The position numbers and the translations under genes are program-made. From Candidatus Kapaibacterium sp. (GTDB lineage: Bacteria > Bacteroidota > Ignavibacteria > Kapaibacteriales > UBA7675), in NCBI GenBank assembly GCA_028284775.1, contig JANQRB010000171.1, forward strand, positions 1 through 64,000: a stretch of 64,000 nucleotides of DNA. The letters are read 5' to 3'. The notes under the pieces are model-generated. The model saw only the letters and a program-made list of their open reading frames with translations. It was not told the DNA's origin and did no database searches. Shown here piece by piece: positions 18,210 through 27,950 of the stretch (its first letter is position 1; every line of letters begins with the position of its first letter).

Positions 18210-18419
18210 GCTTACAGCCGGTCCGTAGCCGAATGTATGAGAGTTCTGCCGGCAGACGGACAGACATTTCACTAGCAAGGGGCAGGCACCAAGGGTTCCG
18301 GCTTCATCCTTAGCTGCCCCGCCGATTGCGGCCGCTAAAGCCGGCTGTTTGTTTTCCGCAGAAATTGCAGGCGAGCGGCAGCAGTCCGAGGGCACCGGAA
18401 ATCCTGTTCCGGCCTCTCT

Positions 18420-20243
18420 TTACCGAACAACCACAAGTGCCGACGCCGACAGCGCACCTTCGGCATGAACGTGCACCATATAGCTTCCCGCAGTCCAGCC
18501 CAGGGTTTCAACCGCGACCTGTCCTCTGTCGCCTGTTTGAGTCGACGTGAACAACTCGCGGCCAAGCAGGTCTGTAATACGCAGCTTAACATCGCCTTTC
18601 ATTACTTCCGGCAGTACGAGGTTCAGCGTCTCGCCGGGACGAACCTGGCTGGGATAGACGCGCACATCGAGTGTACCGTTGACAATCGCTTCCTGCACCT
18701 CTTTGCCTTCCTTGCCGTAGGGGCCATGATCCGATCTTCGGCACTCTTCTACAACGTTGATATATGAATCGTGACCGAAATCGTCATCAAAATCATCGAA
18801 TTCGCAAAAAGGCGCGAGATCGACTAAAGCAATGTCGACAGTCAATTCATCGAGAGATACACCGTCGTCAGTCGGACAATTGGTTTGATCAACCGCTTCC
18901 GGAAAGAAGCTCGTTTTAACGATATAGGCGTTAGTCTGGTTGCCGAAATCCTCCGACCAACTGCCCACGCCGATCACGCCCTGGTCCCAGGAGTCGCCGA
19001 AGTTACTGTACATCGGAGGCTGAATGCCCAGGCCGTGAAAAGCGCTGGCGTCGCGGCTGTGACCGTAGGTCCGCGAAATCGAGCCCCAGCCGGTTGAAGG
19101 AGACGTCCGCATCAGAAAGGCGACGGCGCTTTGATTTGGATGATCGGTAGTTCCACTGATGATGAAGTTCGAGTTGTCGTACTTTTCAACGTCGGTGGCA
19201 ATCACCATGTTGTTATTCGTGTTAGGTGCAATAAGCTGTCGGGCAATCCACGTGCCGCCGCTGCGACGCAGAATGAATCCGCCTATCGGCCCGGCCAGCA
19301 AATTCGTCGATTGAATCTGACCGACAATAACAATTTCGCCATTCGCTCCCTGATCATCGGCCCACATCGCTGTAGGAAAGCTATTGACAGGATCAGTGGC
19401 TCTCTCCAATGTTAGTCGTACTCCGCTCGTGTAAACGCCGGCATTGCTAAATGTCAGATTGAGAATGTCGCTGCGCACTTGCGTCGGGCTAATTTCATAT
19501 TCCGTTGTTCCAACCACGCGGATATTGCCGTTCTGCAGGTCCAGGTCGATGCCTTCCTGAGCCAAGTTGGTGCAGTTGTCATCATTAATGCATGTGTAGG
19601 AACGAAGCCAGACGGGAACTCCGTTGTTGTGGCCAAAGCGACCGAGAAAAATGTTATCGCCATCAAAGGGTCCATCGCCAATAGTACTTCCGACCACGAC
19701 AAAGTCACCGGTTGCGCCGTCAAGTTGCGCAAGGTTCATCGCCCTGATCGCATGGTTTGCGTTTGGCTGTAAGCTCGTACAGTCGAAGCCATCCAAATGG
19801 AAAAAGCGTTTCCAGATGATCGCACCGGTTGCATTGCTTAGTTTAATAATTACGCCAAGCGATTCGGATTCTTCGAAGCCGACGACAACAAGATCGCCAT
19901 CATTGGCCTGAATGATTGCGACACCCCGATTTATGACCCATTCAGTATAACGTTGAGTCCACAATTGCATGCCTTCCTGATCGAGTTTTACGACCGACAG
20001 ACCATCAGATGAGGATGAGGTCGATTCATTTAAACCCACAATCGCATAACAATGATCGCTTGTATACACCGCATCGAATGCTTCTTCGACAATATTCGGC
20101 TCCTGGCCGTATTCCTGTTCAAAAAAGATCCGCGAGAGCGAAATCAACTGTGCATTAGCAGCCGGCGGCATCATGATCGTTATTGCCAGAAGAGCGCCGA
20201 AAGCACCGGCAACAAGCGGAAGTAATCTCTTGGTTAAGTACAT
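18420..20243 (-). CDS. T9SS-exported beta-propeller-like protein (paralogue A)
   Basis: 607 residues from ATG 20243, preceded by GAAAGGAAGG. The signal peptide ends PPAANAQ (about 32). The body holds repeats of the type VVKLDQEGMQLWTQRYTEW and DLVVVGFEESESLGVIIKLS, as in large secreted Bacteroidota proteins built of propeller blades. The C-terminal ~80 residues are a T9SS type A sorting domain (VRVYPSQVRPGETLNLVLP, ITDLLGRELF, GSYMVHV). A paralogue of the same length and order lies at 27951-29780; both share an ATGAAAGGA-like block before the start. An earlier in-frame start at 20474 is rejected because it would bury the signal peptide. It is expected on the cell surface or released; ligand unknown. 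Confidence 0.85.
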   Translation of the reverse strand: MYLTKRLLPLVAGAFGALLAITIMMPPAANAQLISLSRIFFEQEYGQEPNIVEEAFDAVYTSDHCYAIVGLNESTSSSSDGLSVVKLDQEGMQLWTQRYTEWVINRGVAIIQANDGDLVVVGFEESESLGVIIKLSNATGAIIWKRFFHLDGFDCTSLQPNANHAIRAMNLAQLDGATGDFVVVGSTIGDGPFDGDNIFLGRFGHNNGVPVWLRSYTCINDDNCTNLAQEGIDLDLQNGNIRVVGTTEYEISPTQVRSDILNLTFSNAGVYTSGVRLTLERATDPVNSFPTAMWADDQGANGEIVIVGQIQSTNLLAGPIGGFILRRSGGTWIARQLIAPNTNNNMVIATDVEKYDNSNFIISGTTDHPNQSAVAFLMRTSPSTGWGSISRTYGHSRDASAFHGLGIQPPMYSNFGDSWDQGVIGVGSWSEDFGNQTNAYIVKTSFFPEAVDQTNCPTDDGVSLDELTVDIALVDLAPFCEFDDFDDDFGHDSYINVVEECRRSDHGPYGKEGKEVQEAIVNGTLDVRVYPSQVRPGETLNLVLPEVMKGDVKLRITDLLGRELFTSTQTGDRGQVAVETLGWTAGSYMVHVHAEGALSASALVVVR

Positions 20244-21713
20244 AACCTTCCTTTCATGAGAATTAGATAATTGTGATTTGATAATTGCAGCCGGTCGGAG
20301 TGCAAATATCCGACGCGGCATTTGCAATAAGCCCGCGTTAGTGGTTTCGTACTTCGGAACCGAATTGGTACAATTCGAGTCCGCCGAAGGCATTCGCGCG
20401 AAACGGCGGTACACAGTAACCAGGCCGGCAAGGCTCAACTGCGCGCCGTTCAGTCTCGCCGATTCAGGTTGCAATGACCAACACCGTTTTGCACGTCACG
20501 CGGCAGCCTCCGACAGGGCGGAAGCAACATGTCGATCCGATTCAGGTGATTAACTCTATCGTGCCGATGTTAACAAGCAAACATTGAGCAATTCGAAATG
20601 TTGGGATCAAAGATCACCAACGGCACGTATCCAGTCCGATTGATTCGACCTTCAATCGAGCTTCGACACAGGCAAGTCGAGGATGACGATTTAAATGATT
20701 GCTAAGCAGCACAACACAGCCACAGTGCATCTTATGACGACACAGAGTATCCAAGAAAATGTGAACACAGGGAGCGCGCTGTCGCGCCCGGCAAGAATTA
20801 CCCGGTATGATTGATTGTTATGAAAACATGATCTTCGCCTCAATACCAGGTGTCCAGGCAGATTGAGACCGGTATATCTGTATTGACAGTCGAACAGATA
20901 GTTGCTGCTATGGCCTTCGCTTACAGGGTGACCGGATTTGATCTAAGATCCGATTTGGCAAACAAATTGCAGGCCATAACTACTCTACATCCGTTAATCG
21001 AAGCAATGTTTCGGTTTCAGCCTCTGCATCGAAGGAATAAATTTCATTCATTCTCAAATGAAGGCTGTTGTCCAGATATCATTTCACTAACGGCATCAGA
21101 ACATCAATACAAGAAACTTACTACTTAATCATTCTCTGACGGAAAATCTCCTGTTTGTAATTTTCCCTTGTGATCGGTTGATTGTAGAGGGCTGCGAACC
21201 AGGCAAATACCCGGCAGCAGCTTCGTTCCATTGAGTTTCCCAATTCCGAGAGTCCGGCATTGAGCCTATGATTACTAGCTATGACTCACGAAGGTGAAAA
21301 ATCCTCGATGAAACAGTAAATTATTTAAAAAATATTTCCCGATGATACTTAATCTCTCATTCGGAACGCTCGATGGGAGAAAGATCGTCGCTTTGAGCTG
21401 AATTCTCAGCGGATACGTCTGGGGCGCATCGTTCAGGCGTCTGTATTCAGACCATTCACTTGTTCCAGGAGTCGTGACGCAATATTCGCCCGGCAGTGGA
21501 GTGTATTTCTTAGGTTTTTGGCCGCCGATTTCTGCAATCAGCTCTCCGGAAAGCATACTGAATGCTCAGCGTAATGTTTTATTAGATCATTTCCGCTGAA
21601 TTTACTACCTTAGGATTATCATTGGAAGCGATTCCACTGAAGCCTTTCGAATTGAATGATGAAACGCTCCTTGAAACATCGACCATCTTCATCCCGGACT
21701 CTGTTTTTAAGTA

Positions 21714-21748
21714 AAACAGCCGTCCGATTGATGACCGGACGGCCGTTT
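21714..21748 (-). terminator. Orphan hairpin of the GC-rich family
   Basis: GCCGTCCG and CGGACGGC form an 8-bp core, extended past one mismatch by AAAAC/GTTT pairs. Read on the minus strand it is preceded by GCAGCAGAAACGGC and followed by TGTTTTACTT, a typical intrinsic terminator. No gene ends directly before it. Confidence 0.5.
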
Positions 21749-22884
21749 CTGCTGCCGGTCTGAAGATGAAAGAGAGAGAGTACTTTCATCAGACAAGCAA
21801 CAATTTTGTGCAACAGCACTGAGCATAGCGAAACCTTGCGTCTTCGAATTGTGTTTGCTGTTGCCGGCCAGTGAAGCCGGCGGTATTTGGCCCTCACGAA
21901 ACGTGCAAATGTGAATAACCAATACCGCCAAGCTTCGTCTGTCTAGCCGGAGATTACATATTCAAGTCGGCGTCCCGCGTCTGACGATTCTTATTCTTCC
22001 CGGCAGATAAACCTTTTGACGAACACACTTACATGCTTCCTGACGTCGGAAGCAGCTCATCACAGGTATTTTGTCTGCACCATTTGGGCCTGCGATTGCA
22101 GACCGATCTGACTCAGACGCTGCCATGCCAACAGAAATTCGATTTTAAGTGTGGATAAATCGCCGCATTACCACAGGATTCGCGGGCTCATCGGTTCTTT
22201 AATAACTTCGCTCATTATAATTAATTAATGCTGTTTTGTTTTGCGGTATATGGGTGACCGGATACTGTCGGTACCCGGCGAGACTAGACTGGTGTTGCGC
22301 CCAGGGTCCTACATACGAGCTAATCGTATGCGGTATTATCTTTACAAATTAGTTTATGAATGTTAGATCTACGAGCCCTCGCAGCGAAAATTGACATTGA
22401 TACATCCTTGATATACGACTGTTTATATTCACTACTAAAGACACATTTTCTCAGAATTTCCTCGAAGCTCCAGGACATTCTCTTGAATTTTTTCCCATCC
22501 GATGATTCAGTCTGTCTTTCAACCGCTTGGCTGCCTGATTTAAACTATTCATCAGCAATGCTGTATGAGTATTTTTGACCGATTTACTTCACTCACAATT
22601 CGACAGGCTAAACAAATCATCTCACTTGATCGGACTACTATGGAATACGTCAATTCGGCTGCGGCTTTGTCGAGCGCACCCTCCCGCCTTTACAGGCGCG
22701 GCCTTGCCGGCCTGAAAATTGATACCGCATCATGATTGCAAAGGGTAGATATTCCAGCAGGAGCTCTGATATCGCCGGATTCGATTCACGGATACAATTA
22801 ATATTTGTGGTGACAATGGTTGTGATTATTCAACCAGACCTCTGAAAGCGAGCTTCGCAGGCGAAACGCAGGCCGGCAAAGCAA

Positions 22885-22915
22885 ACAGCCGGCCAGTCTT
22901 CAACCAGCCGGCTGT
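22885..22915 (-). terminator. Orphan hairpin of the GC-rich family
   Basis: ACAGCCGGC (22885-22893) and GCCGGCTGT (22907-22915) around a 13-base loop. The flank to its right (GTCGCCGCCGATAATCC, then AGCGAG and CCACCA near 22955) is related to that at 17496-17545. On the minus strand it is followed by TTGCTTTG. Confidence 0.5.
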
Positions 22916-23291
22916 CGCCGCCGATAATCCAGAAATAGTTTGCGCAATCCTGCCAGCGAGCCACCACACTCGGCAGGCAAGCGCAAATCCCAAGCAGATC
23001 AGCCTTTTTCGCACTGCATGTTTACATATTTTTACCTTCAATGGTTTTACAACACCACCAAGCGCACTGTGCGCCGACTAAAGATTCCCTCAACTGCATG
23101 CACGCTTAGCGCGGACAATATATCGACAGGGCGAATACCCCGAATACAACAAAAACTCTACACATCGCTGCCCGGGCAGTCATAGAGTTTACTGTGGCAT
23201 TCTGCGCGTGCTTTGCTGTAGAACTGAGGTCATGTCGGCGGCACGTACAATATGAATAGCAACAGAATACTCACGACTCTCGATGCAATCA

Positions 23292-23316
23292 GCCGGCCGG
23301 TGCGGAACCGGCCGGC
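23292..23316 (-). terminator. Hairpin terminator of the 1440-residue T9SS protein gene
   Basis: GCCGGCCGGT (23292-23301), loop of 5, ACCGGCCGGC (23307-23316). It lies about 75 bases after the stop at 23389. The right flank (GTTGCCGCTGATAATC) resembles that of the hairpins at 17465 and 22885. Confidence 0.55.
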
Positions 23317-23388
23317 CGTTGCCGCTGATAATCAAAGCATCGCTGATTGAAACCGGGCAGCCGAACACTATCACGGAAACCGACTTCA

Positions 23389-26300
23389 TCAGCGATGAAT
23401 CGTCAATGTCTGATTCACCAGGGTGTCATTAACTCGTAGTTGCAGGTAATATAAGCCAACGGCCAAATCGCTTGCATCATAGTTCAGGGCATGAGCGCCC
23501 GCCGACTGCCTTGCGCTGACCATGAGGTCAAGTTCACGGCCCATCAGATCGACTAGAGTCAGAGTGACGAGCGACTCTTCGGACAAGATATAAGAGATCG
23601 TCGTAGCCCCGCTGCTGGGATTAGGAGCTGCGGCTAAGAAATATTCTGCCGCAGGAGTGCCGACGTTGAAGCCGGCTTTGCCAGAGCCCGATCCCGGCGG
23701 ATTGCCGACATTGCAGTCGACATCGATAATAGGCGATTGGCAAAGCTCCCGTCCGTTGACATCGCGGTACACAAGCCTGATTTGGCGAAGGCTCCCCTGC
23801 GGCGTACAGACGTTAAAGATATTCACCGCCCCGGGTTGCATGCGATAATCGCCGGGAGCCGCGCCGGAAAACGTCCCCAGCAGCGCCTCGATCGGACTGG
23901 CCGGGTTTTCGTCGTAAATATCGATCGATCCGATGTCGCAGCCGTCCAGCGGATCCTGATTGACGAGGATATCGAAGCAGCAGTCGCCGTTAATGTAACT
24001 CACGACGCCGGTGCCCGCGTTGACGATCGGACAGCAGACGGGCTCACAGAATACCTCGACGTCCTTGCGGCAGATTTCCTGGCCCTGGGCATCGCTCATT
24101 ACGACTTCGTACACCGCATCGCTGCTGCTGCGTATCAGGCCGACGTGGAGCCAGTTTTGCGAGGGAGTAAGCGTTACCGTACCGACATAGACTTCAGGCG
24201 GCAAAGCGAAGGGGGGCGCTTCGATCGTGATCTCGTTGATGCCGTTGTTCGTACACAGATCGACCGGCAGACGCACAAACACATCCCAGACGCACACGCC
24301 CGGTTCATCCGCCCGCCGCAGAGTTTGTGTTTCAATACGTTCGCAACACTCTTCCGCGCAGACCAGATCAAAGCTTTCCGAGCAAATCAGATTGCCGTGT
24401 TCACCGAAAAGATTTACAACAACCGGACGATCGCTGCTGTTTGCGCGGCAAAAGGAAAAGCTGATCTGCTCGAGGTCGGGACTTGCGCCTCCGACGAGAT
24501 CGAACCGCGCTTCGTTGCCGACAGCCAGGCTTGCTTCCCAATTAGCATGATCTATGGTAGGACTGTTGAATCCCGCGCCGCTGGCTGAGAGTCCGATGGA
24601 ATATACATTGCAGACAGCCGGCAAGGTCGGATCGAAATCGATCGTCATGTCCACGCAACAGTCATTCTGATAGTTTGTGCCTGCCGGCGCGATGCTTATC
24701 AGCTCGCAGCAATCGACCGGCGGAGCGATTTTGCGTATACGCAGAAGTTTGCCTTCGCCCGGCTTCATTGTCAGCGTCAGGATACCGTCGGTGAAATCCG
24801 GATCAGCGATCCGGCCTACTTCCTCGACAACAAACTCTTCACCGTCGATGAAGGGAATTTCGATGATACGCGAACCCGCCTGATCGTATTCATCGATTAA
24901 GACATTGTTGGCGACTTCCGCGTCAAACTGGGCTGTTGAGAGAAAATAGACAGGCGTTGCGTTGGCTTCGTTACTTAACACCATCGGATCGTTCGTCAGC
25001 AGCGTAGCGTCGGTTTTCAGCGTCGGATTAACGATTCGATTAACGACCCCGACATAACAAACATCTTGGGTAGCGGGTTCATCATGCTCAAGCATGGTGA
25101 TGTCGATGAATCTGTCATCCGCTACGCTTTGGTTGTTGACAACATCATCGATAGTGTCGTCCATGTGCCGCGCGCGTACATTCGCAACATCGATAAGTCC
25201 TTTGAGCTGTGTCATATCCGCGGGGCTTGCCTGTGTTTCGAGCGGCGTGCCGCGGTAGCCGAAATCCAGCCAGGCGCGCAGCTTCAGCTTCATCAATACA
25301 TCACCGACCGTTGCGCCTTCCACAGCCGGTACGTGCGATGGTCCCGTGATCCATTTGTGCAGTCGCTGCGCTTCGATACGAGTCGAACGGCGACCGATAT
25401 AAAGCTTGGTATGCGAGCATGATTCATTTTCTTCACACAGCAAACTACTGGCAACCAGCAATGGATTGGTGACTTGTTTATCCAGTTCCGTGTAGTCGAA
25501 AACACCGTCCGAATTGTCAAGATCGATAAAATCTCCCCCGAGCAGATCATCGTTTGAAATTGAATATTGTTGCTGCTCGGCCGGCGTAAGATCTTCGCGA
25601 TTCGTATATCCGACGTGATAGGGATTTGCTTTGTTGGGTAGAGAATAAATGGGCGGGCCCGAAGTACCTTTATAGTGCATGATGCCTTTAGCGCCGAGGA
25701 TTACCGGCAGCCAAAGAAACAGTCGCAACTCTTCGCCTGTTTTCGGCCGGTGATTTATCGCAAGCTTCGGATAGACCGGCGGCGGATACAGGAGCGGATC
25801 GGGATGCGGCAAGAGCCACTCACTGTGCGCCCAGGGATTGATCCACCAGTCGGCATCATGATTAAACAAGAATTCTCCGCCACGGTGATAAGCATAGAAG
25901 ATTCGGCTTTCGACGGCAAGCTGGAATGACTTGGGCCATGTGTTAACCAAGCCCTTATAGATTTCATCGGAATCAATGGGCGGCAGATGCCAATTGTTTG
26001 TGCCCGGGTTGTTGTCATCGTCAAAAAAGGCATAGGTTTCGTGATGGGTCTGAAACTCCGGGTCGTCGGGGTCGTCCACCGCTTGACCGGCAGGTCGATA
26101 CCCCCTATAGCTGAAGTCACCAGAGAATTCCATAAACTCGGGACCGCCGCCGCCGTACTTGCCATTCAGGATGTATGGCGCCGCATTAATCTGGCTGAGC
26201 CGAAAATCCCCTTCGCCCCAGTTTTCCCTGGCTTCGACCATGTGTTGATACAGGGGATAGTAAATTCTCGTATCATCCAGGTCACTTCCGCTCGTCGTAA

Positions 26301-27711
26301 CGCTGGTGCTCAGCTCGGACGCGGCGCGTCCGTCCACCAATTTGTTAAAGTAGCGCTGTGCCCACCATAAGGAACGCGTGGGTTCGTCGATGCCGTAGAA
26401 ACGGCTGATTTGAACATCGTGTTCACTATCACTCTCGACATAAGCATCGACCAGGGTCAGATCTTTTTCGATTTCTTCTTCGATCAGGGCGTCATATTCG
26501 CCGCGGAATAAACGCTGCGCGTGGGGCGTCTCGAAGCGTATCCAATTGATGCCGATATCGACATTCGGCATATAGTCGACTTCAATGTCCAGCTTGTGAA
26601 TACGGTTCAGCGTTGGATCGAAGAAAGGCTCTTTTTGCAAGAGCTTGTTTGAAGCTGAATTCAGCTCGAAGTAAGCCGAAATCGTAATGTCGCGTCTGCT
26701 GTCGACCGTGCCGTTTACCTTCGGCAGCATATTGCTGGTAATGATAATTTCGGTACCCGACATCGGTGCGAGATCTTTATACATCCCGCGAAACCGATTG
26801 TTGAAGTTGATCTCGTGAAAATTGGAATTGTCGGTAGGTCCTTCCAGGAAGCTAATCACGCCGTTAAGGGGAGACGAGCCGTCTGCCAACTGATAGGGCA
26901 GCCGCAGGCGCAATATCGGTTCGTTCGGATTCTGGGCATCGGCATCGCCATCCAGCCGCCTGAGGTTGATCGAAACATACATCCGGCTTCCGTTGTAATC
27001 CGGGTCATCGGCAAGCCCGCCGTCATCATTGTTAAACAATTCGTCATTCGGCCAGGGCTGTGCCAGGACCTTGTTAATCCACGTGATCGGACCGCCGCCC
27101 GGCCGTCGCAAGGCAAAGGTGTATCGTCCTGCCTGGGATAACCATTCCCGCGCACCATGGTTCCGCTCCAGAAAGCCAAAAGCGCCGCCGCTGCGGTCCG
27201 GACCATTCGCCGGAGTCTCATAAACGCTGAAATCATCAATAGCTCCTGATTGTGTCAGGGCGATGTCAGGCAATGGACTAAAGTGCAGCGCCTGTGCCTG
27301 AAGTAGGATTCTGTCGCCGTTTCGGCCGCCGATTCCGGTCCAGGTGTTGCCGTTGGCGGTGATCACTTTCTCACTGACCCAAATTAAGTCCATACCCGGT
27401 AGCGCATCATCGTTATGACCCGGTACAAGCCCCAGGTAGGCACCGGCTCCACCGCCATGAAAAGTGTTCATCAACAAATCTTCCGAGAATACCCGCGGCG
27501 GCCGTCCGCCCCAGTTCCATCCGAGTACAAAACGGCTCTGTTCAATACCCGGTTGAACCAGCACATTGTTAAGGTTTTGCGGATAATCATTGAGATCGAG
27601 CGGCGTTGGATCGCCGTTCTGCGCCTGCAGGCTTCCTGTCGCCAGCAAACAGATAATTAGCAATTGAAGCAGATGTCGCCTCGGACTGTGCCGGAATACA
27701 AGTGAATTCAT
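23389..27711 (-). CDS. Large T9SS-exported protein with three Cys-rich repeats
   Basis: 1440 residues. The signal peptide ends TGSLQAQ (about 31). The first ~1000 residues are not assigned with confidence; blocks such as FYGIDEPTRSLWWAQRYFN and LWLPVILGAKGIMHYKG recall glycoside-hydrolase barrels. Then come three tandem modules, each opening with a CC pair (CCELISIAPAG, CCERIETQTL, CCPIVNAGTG), with further cysteines at similar spacing and closing strands such as ICSESFDLVC, ICRKDVEVFC and LCQSPIIDVDC. The end is a T9SS type A sorting domain (APNPSSGATTISYIL, LVDLMGRELD, GLYYLQLRV). It is predicted to be exported across the outer membrane and surface attached; disulfides would stabilise the modules. 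Confidence 0.85.
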   Translation of the reverse strand: MNSLVFRHSPRRHLLQLLIICLLATGSLQAQNGDPTPLDLNDYPQNLNNVLVQPGIEQSRFVLGWNWGGRPPRVFSEDLLMNTFHGGGAGAYLGLVPGHNDDALPGMDLIWVSEKVITANGNTWTGIGGRNGDRILLQAQALHFSPLPDIALTQSGAIDDFSVYETPANGPDRSGGAFGFLERNHGAREWLSQAGRYTFALRRPGGGPITWINKVLAQPWPNDELFNNDDGGLADDPDYNGSRMYVSINLRRLDGDADAQNPNEPILRLRLPYQLADGSSPLNGVISFLEGPTDNSNFHEINFNNRFRGMYKDLAPMSGTEIIITSNMLPKVNGTVDSRRDITISAYFELNSASNKLLQKEPFFDPTLNRIHKLDIEVDYMPNVDIGINWIRFETPHAQRLFRGEYDALIEEEIEKDLTLVDAYVESDSEHDVQISRFYGIDEPTRSLWWAQRYFNKLVDGRAASELSTSVTTSGSDLDDTRIYYPLYQHMVEARENWGEGDFRLSQINAAPYILNGKYGGGGPEFMEFSGDFSYRGYRPAGQAVDDPDDPEFQTHHETYAFFDDDNNPGTNNWHLPPIDSDEIYKGLVNTWPKSFQLAVESRIFYAYHRGGEFLFNHDADWWINPWAHSEWLLPHPDPLLYPPPVYPKLAINHRPKTGEELRLFLWLPVILGAKGIMHYKGTSGPPIYSLPNKANPYHVGYTNREDLTPAEQQQYSISNDDLLGGDFIDLDNSDGVFDYTELDKQVTNPLLVASSLLCEENESCSHTKLYIGRRSTRIEAQRLHKWITGPSHVPAVEGATVGDVLMKLKLRAWLDFGYRGTPLETQASPADMTQLKGLIDVANVRARHMDDTIDDVVNNQSVADDRFIDITMLEHDEPATQDVCYVGVVNRIVNPTLKTDATLLTNDPMVLSNEANATPVYFLSTAQFDAEVANNVLIDEYDQAGSRIIEIPFIDGEEFVVEEVGRIADPDFTDGILTLTMKPGEGKLLRIRKIAPPVDCCELISIAPAGTNYQNDCCVDMTIDFDPTLPAVCNVYSIGLSASGAGFNSPTIDHANWEASLAVGNEARFDLVGGASPDLEQISFSFCRANSSDRPVVVNLFGEHGNLICSESFDLVCAEECCERIETQTLRRADEPGVCVWDVFVRLPVDLCTNNGINEITIEAPPFALPPEVYVGTVTLTPSQNWLHVGLIRSSSDAVYEVVMSDAQGQEICRKDVEVFCEPVCCPIVNAGTGVVSYINGDCCFDILVNQDPLDGCDIGSIDIYDENPASPIEALLGTFSGAAPGDYRMQPGAVNIFNVCTPQGSLRQIRLVYRDVNGRELCQSPIIDVDCNVGNPPGSGSGKAGFNVGTPAAEYFLAAAPNPSSGATTISYILSEESLVTLTLVDLMGRELDLMVSARQSAGAHALNYDASDLAVGLYYLQLRVNDTLVNQTLTIHR

Positions 27712-27950
27712 CTCGAATACTCCTTACTGTATAAATCAACCATTGCAAGCCGACAGGCTGCCGGCTTGCCTTTCCAGATTTCAACCTTTGGGATGGATGA
27801 CACAATTCCGTACGCCACACTGGCTTTAGACAATTAAACAAACGGCGATTGCAAACTGGGAAGAACGACGGCAGCCCCCGATGCGCGAGATATGTAGCGC
27901 AGTATCCGCACGCAGGCAGGCCACCGTCTTTCCCTTACCCATGTCTAGAA

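Larger units (their letters stand above)
20244..23291. other. 3-kb gene-poor region with hairpin repeats
   Basis: No frame here has a recognisable domain. The longest frames are 92 codons (20850-21128, +), 93 codons (21275-21556, -) and 72 codons (22360-22578, +). Base composition is mixed, with AT-rich stretches around 21.3 and 22.3 kb. GC-rich hairpins occur at 21714-21748, 22885-22915 and 23292-23316. The region may hold decayed genes or untranslated RNA. Confidence 0.55.

Noticed and set aside
17465..23316. Integron attC sites as an explanation for the repeated hairpins
   Set aside because: No integron integrase and no cassette-like ORF between successive hairpins; shared flanks and position after a T9SS gene fit terminators better.
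22826..23389. Small minus-strand frames that run through the hairpins
   Set aside because: Their similarity to each other comes from the hairpin repeat itself; no start signals or domains are seen.
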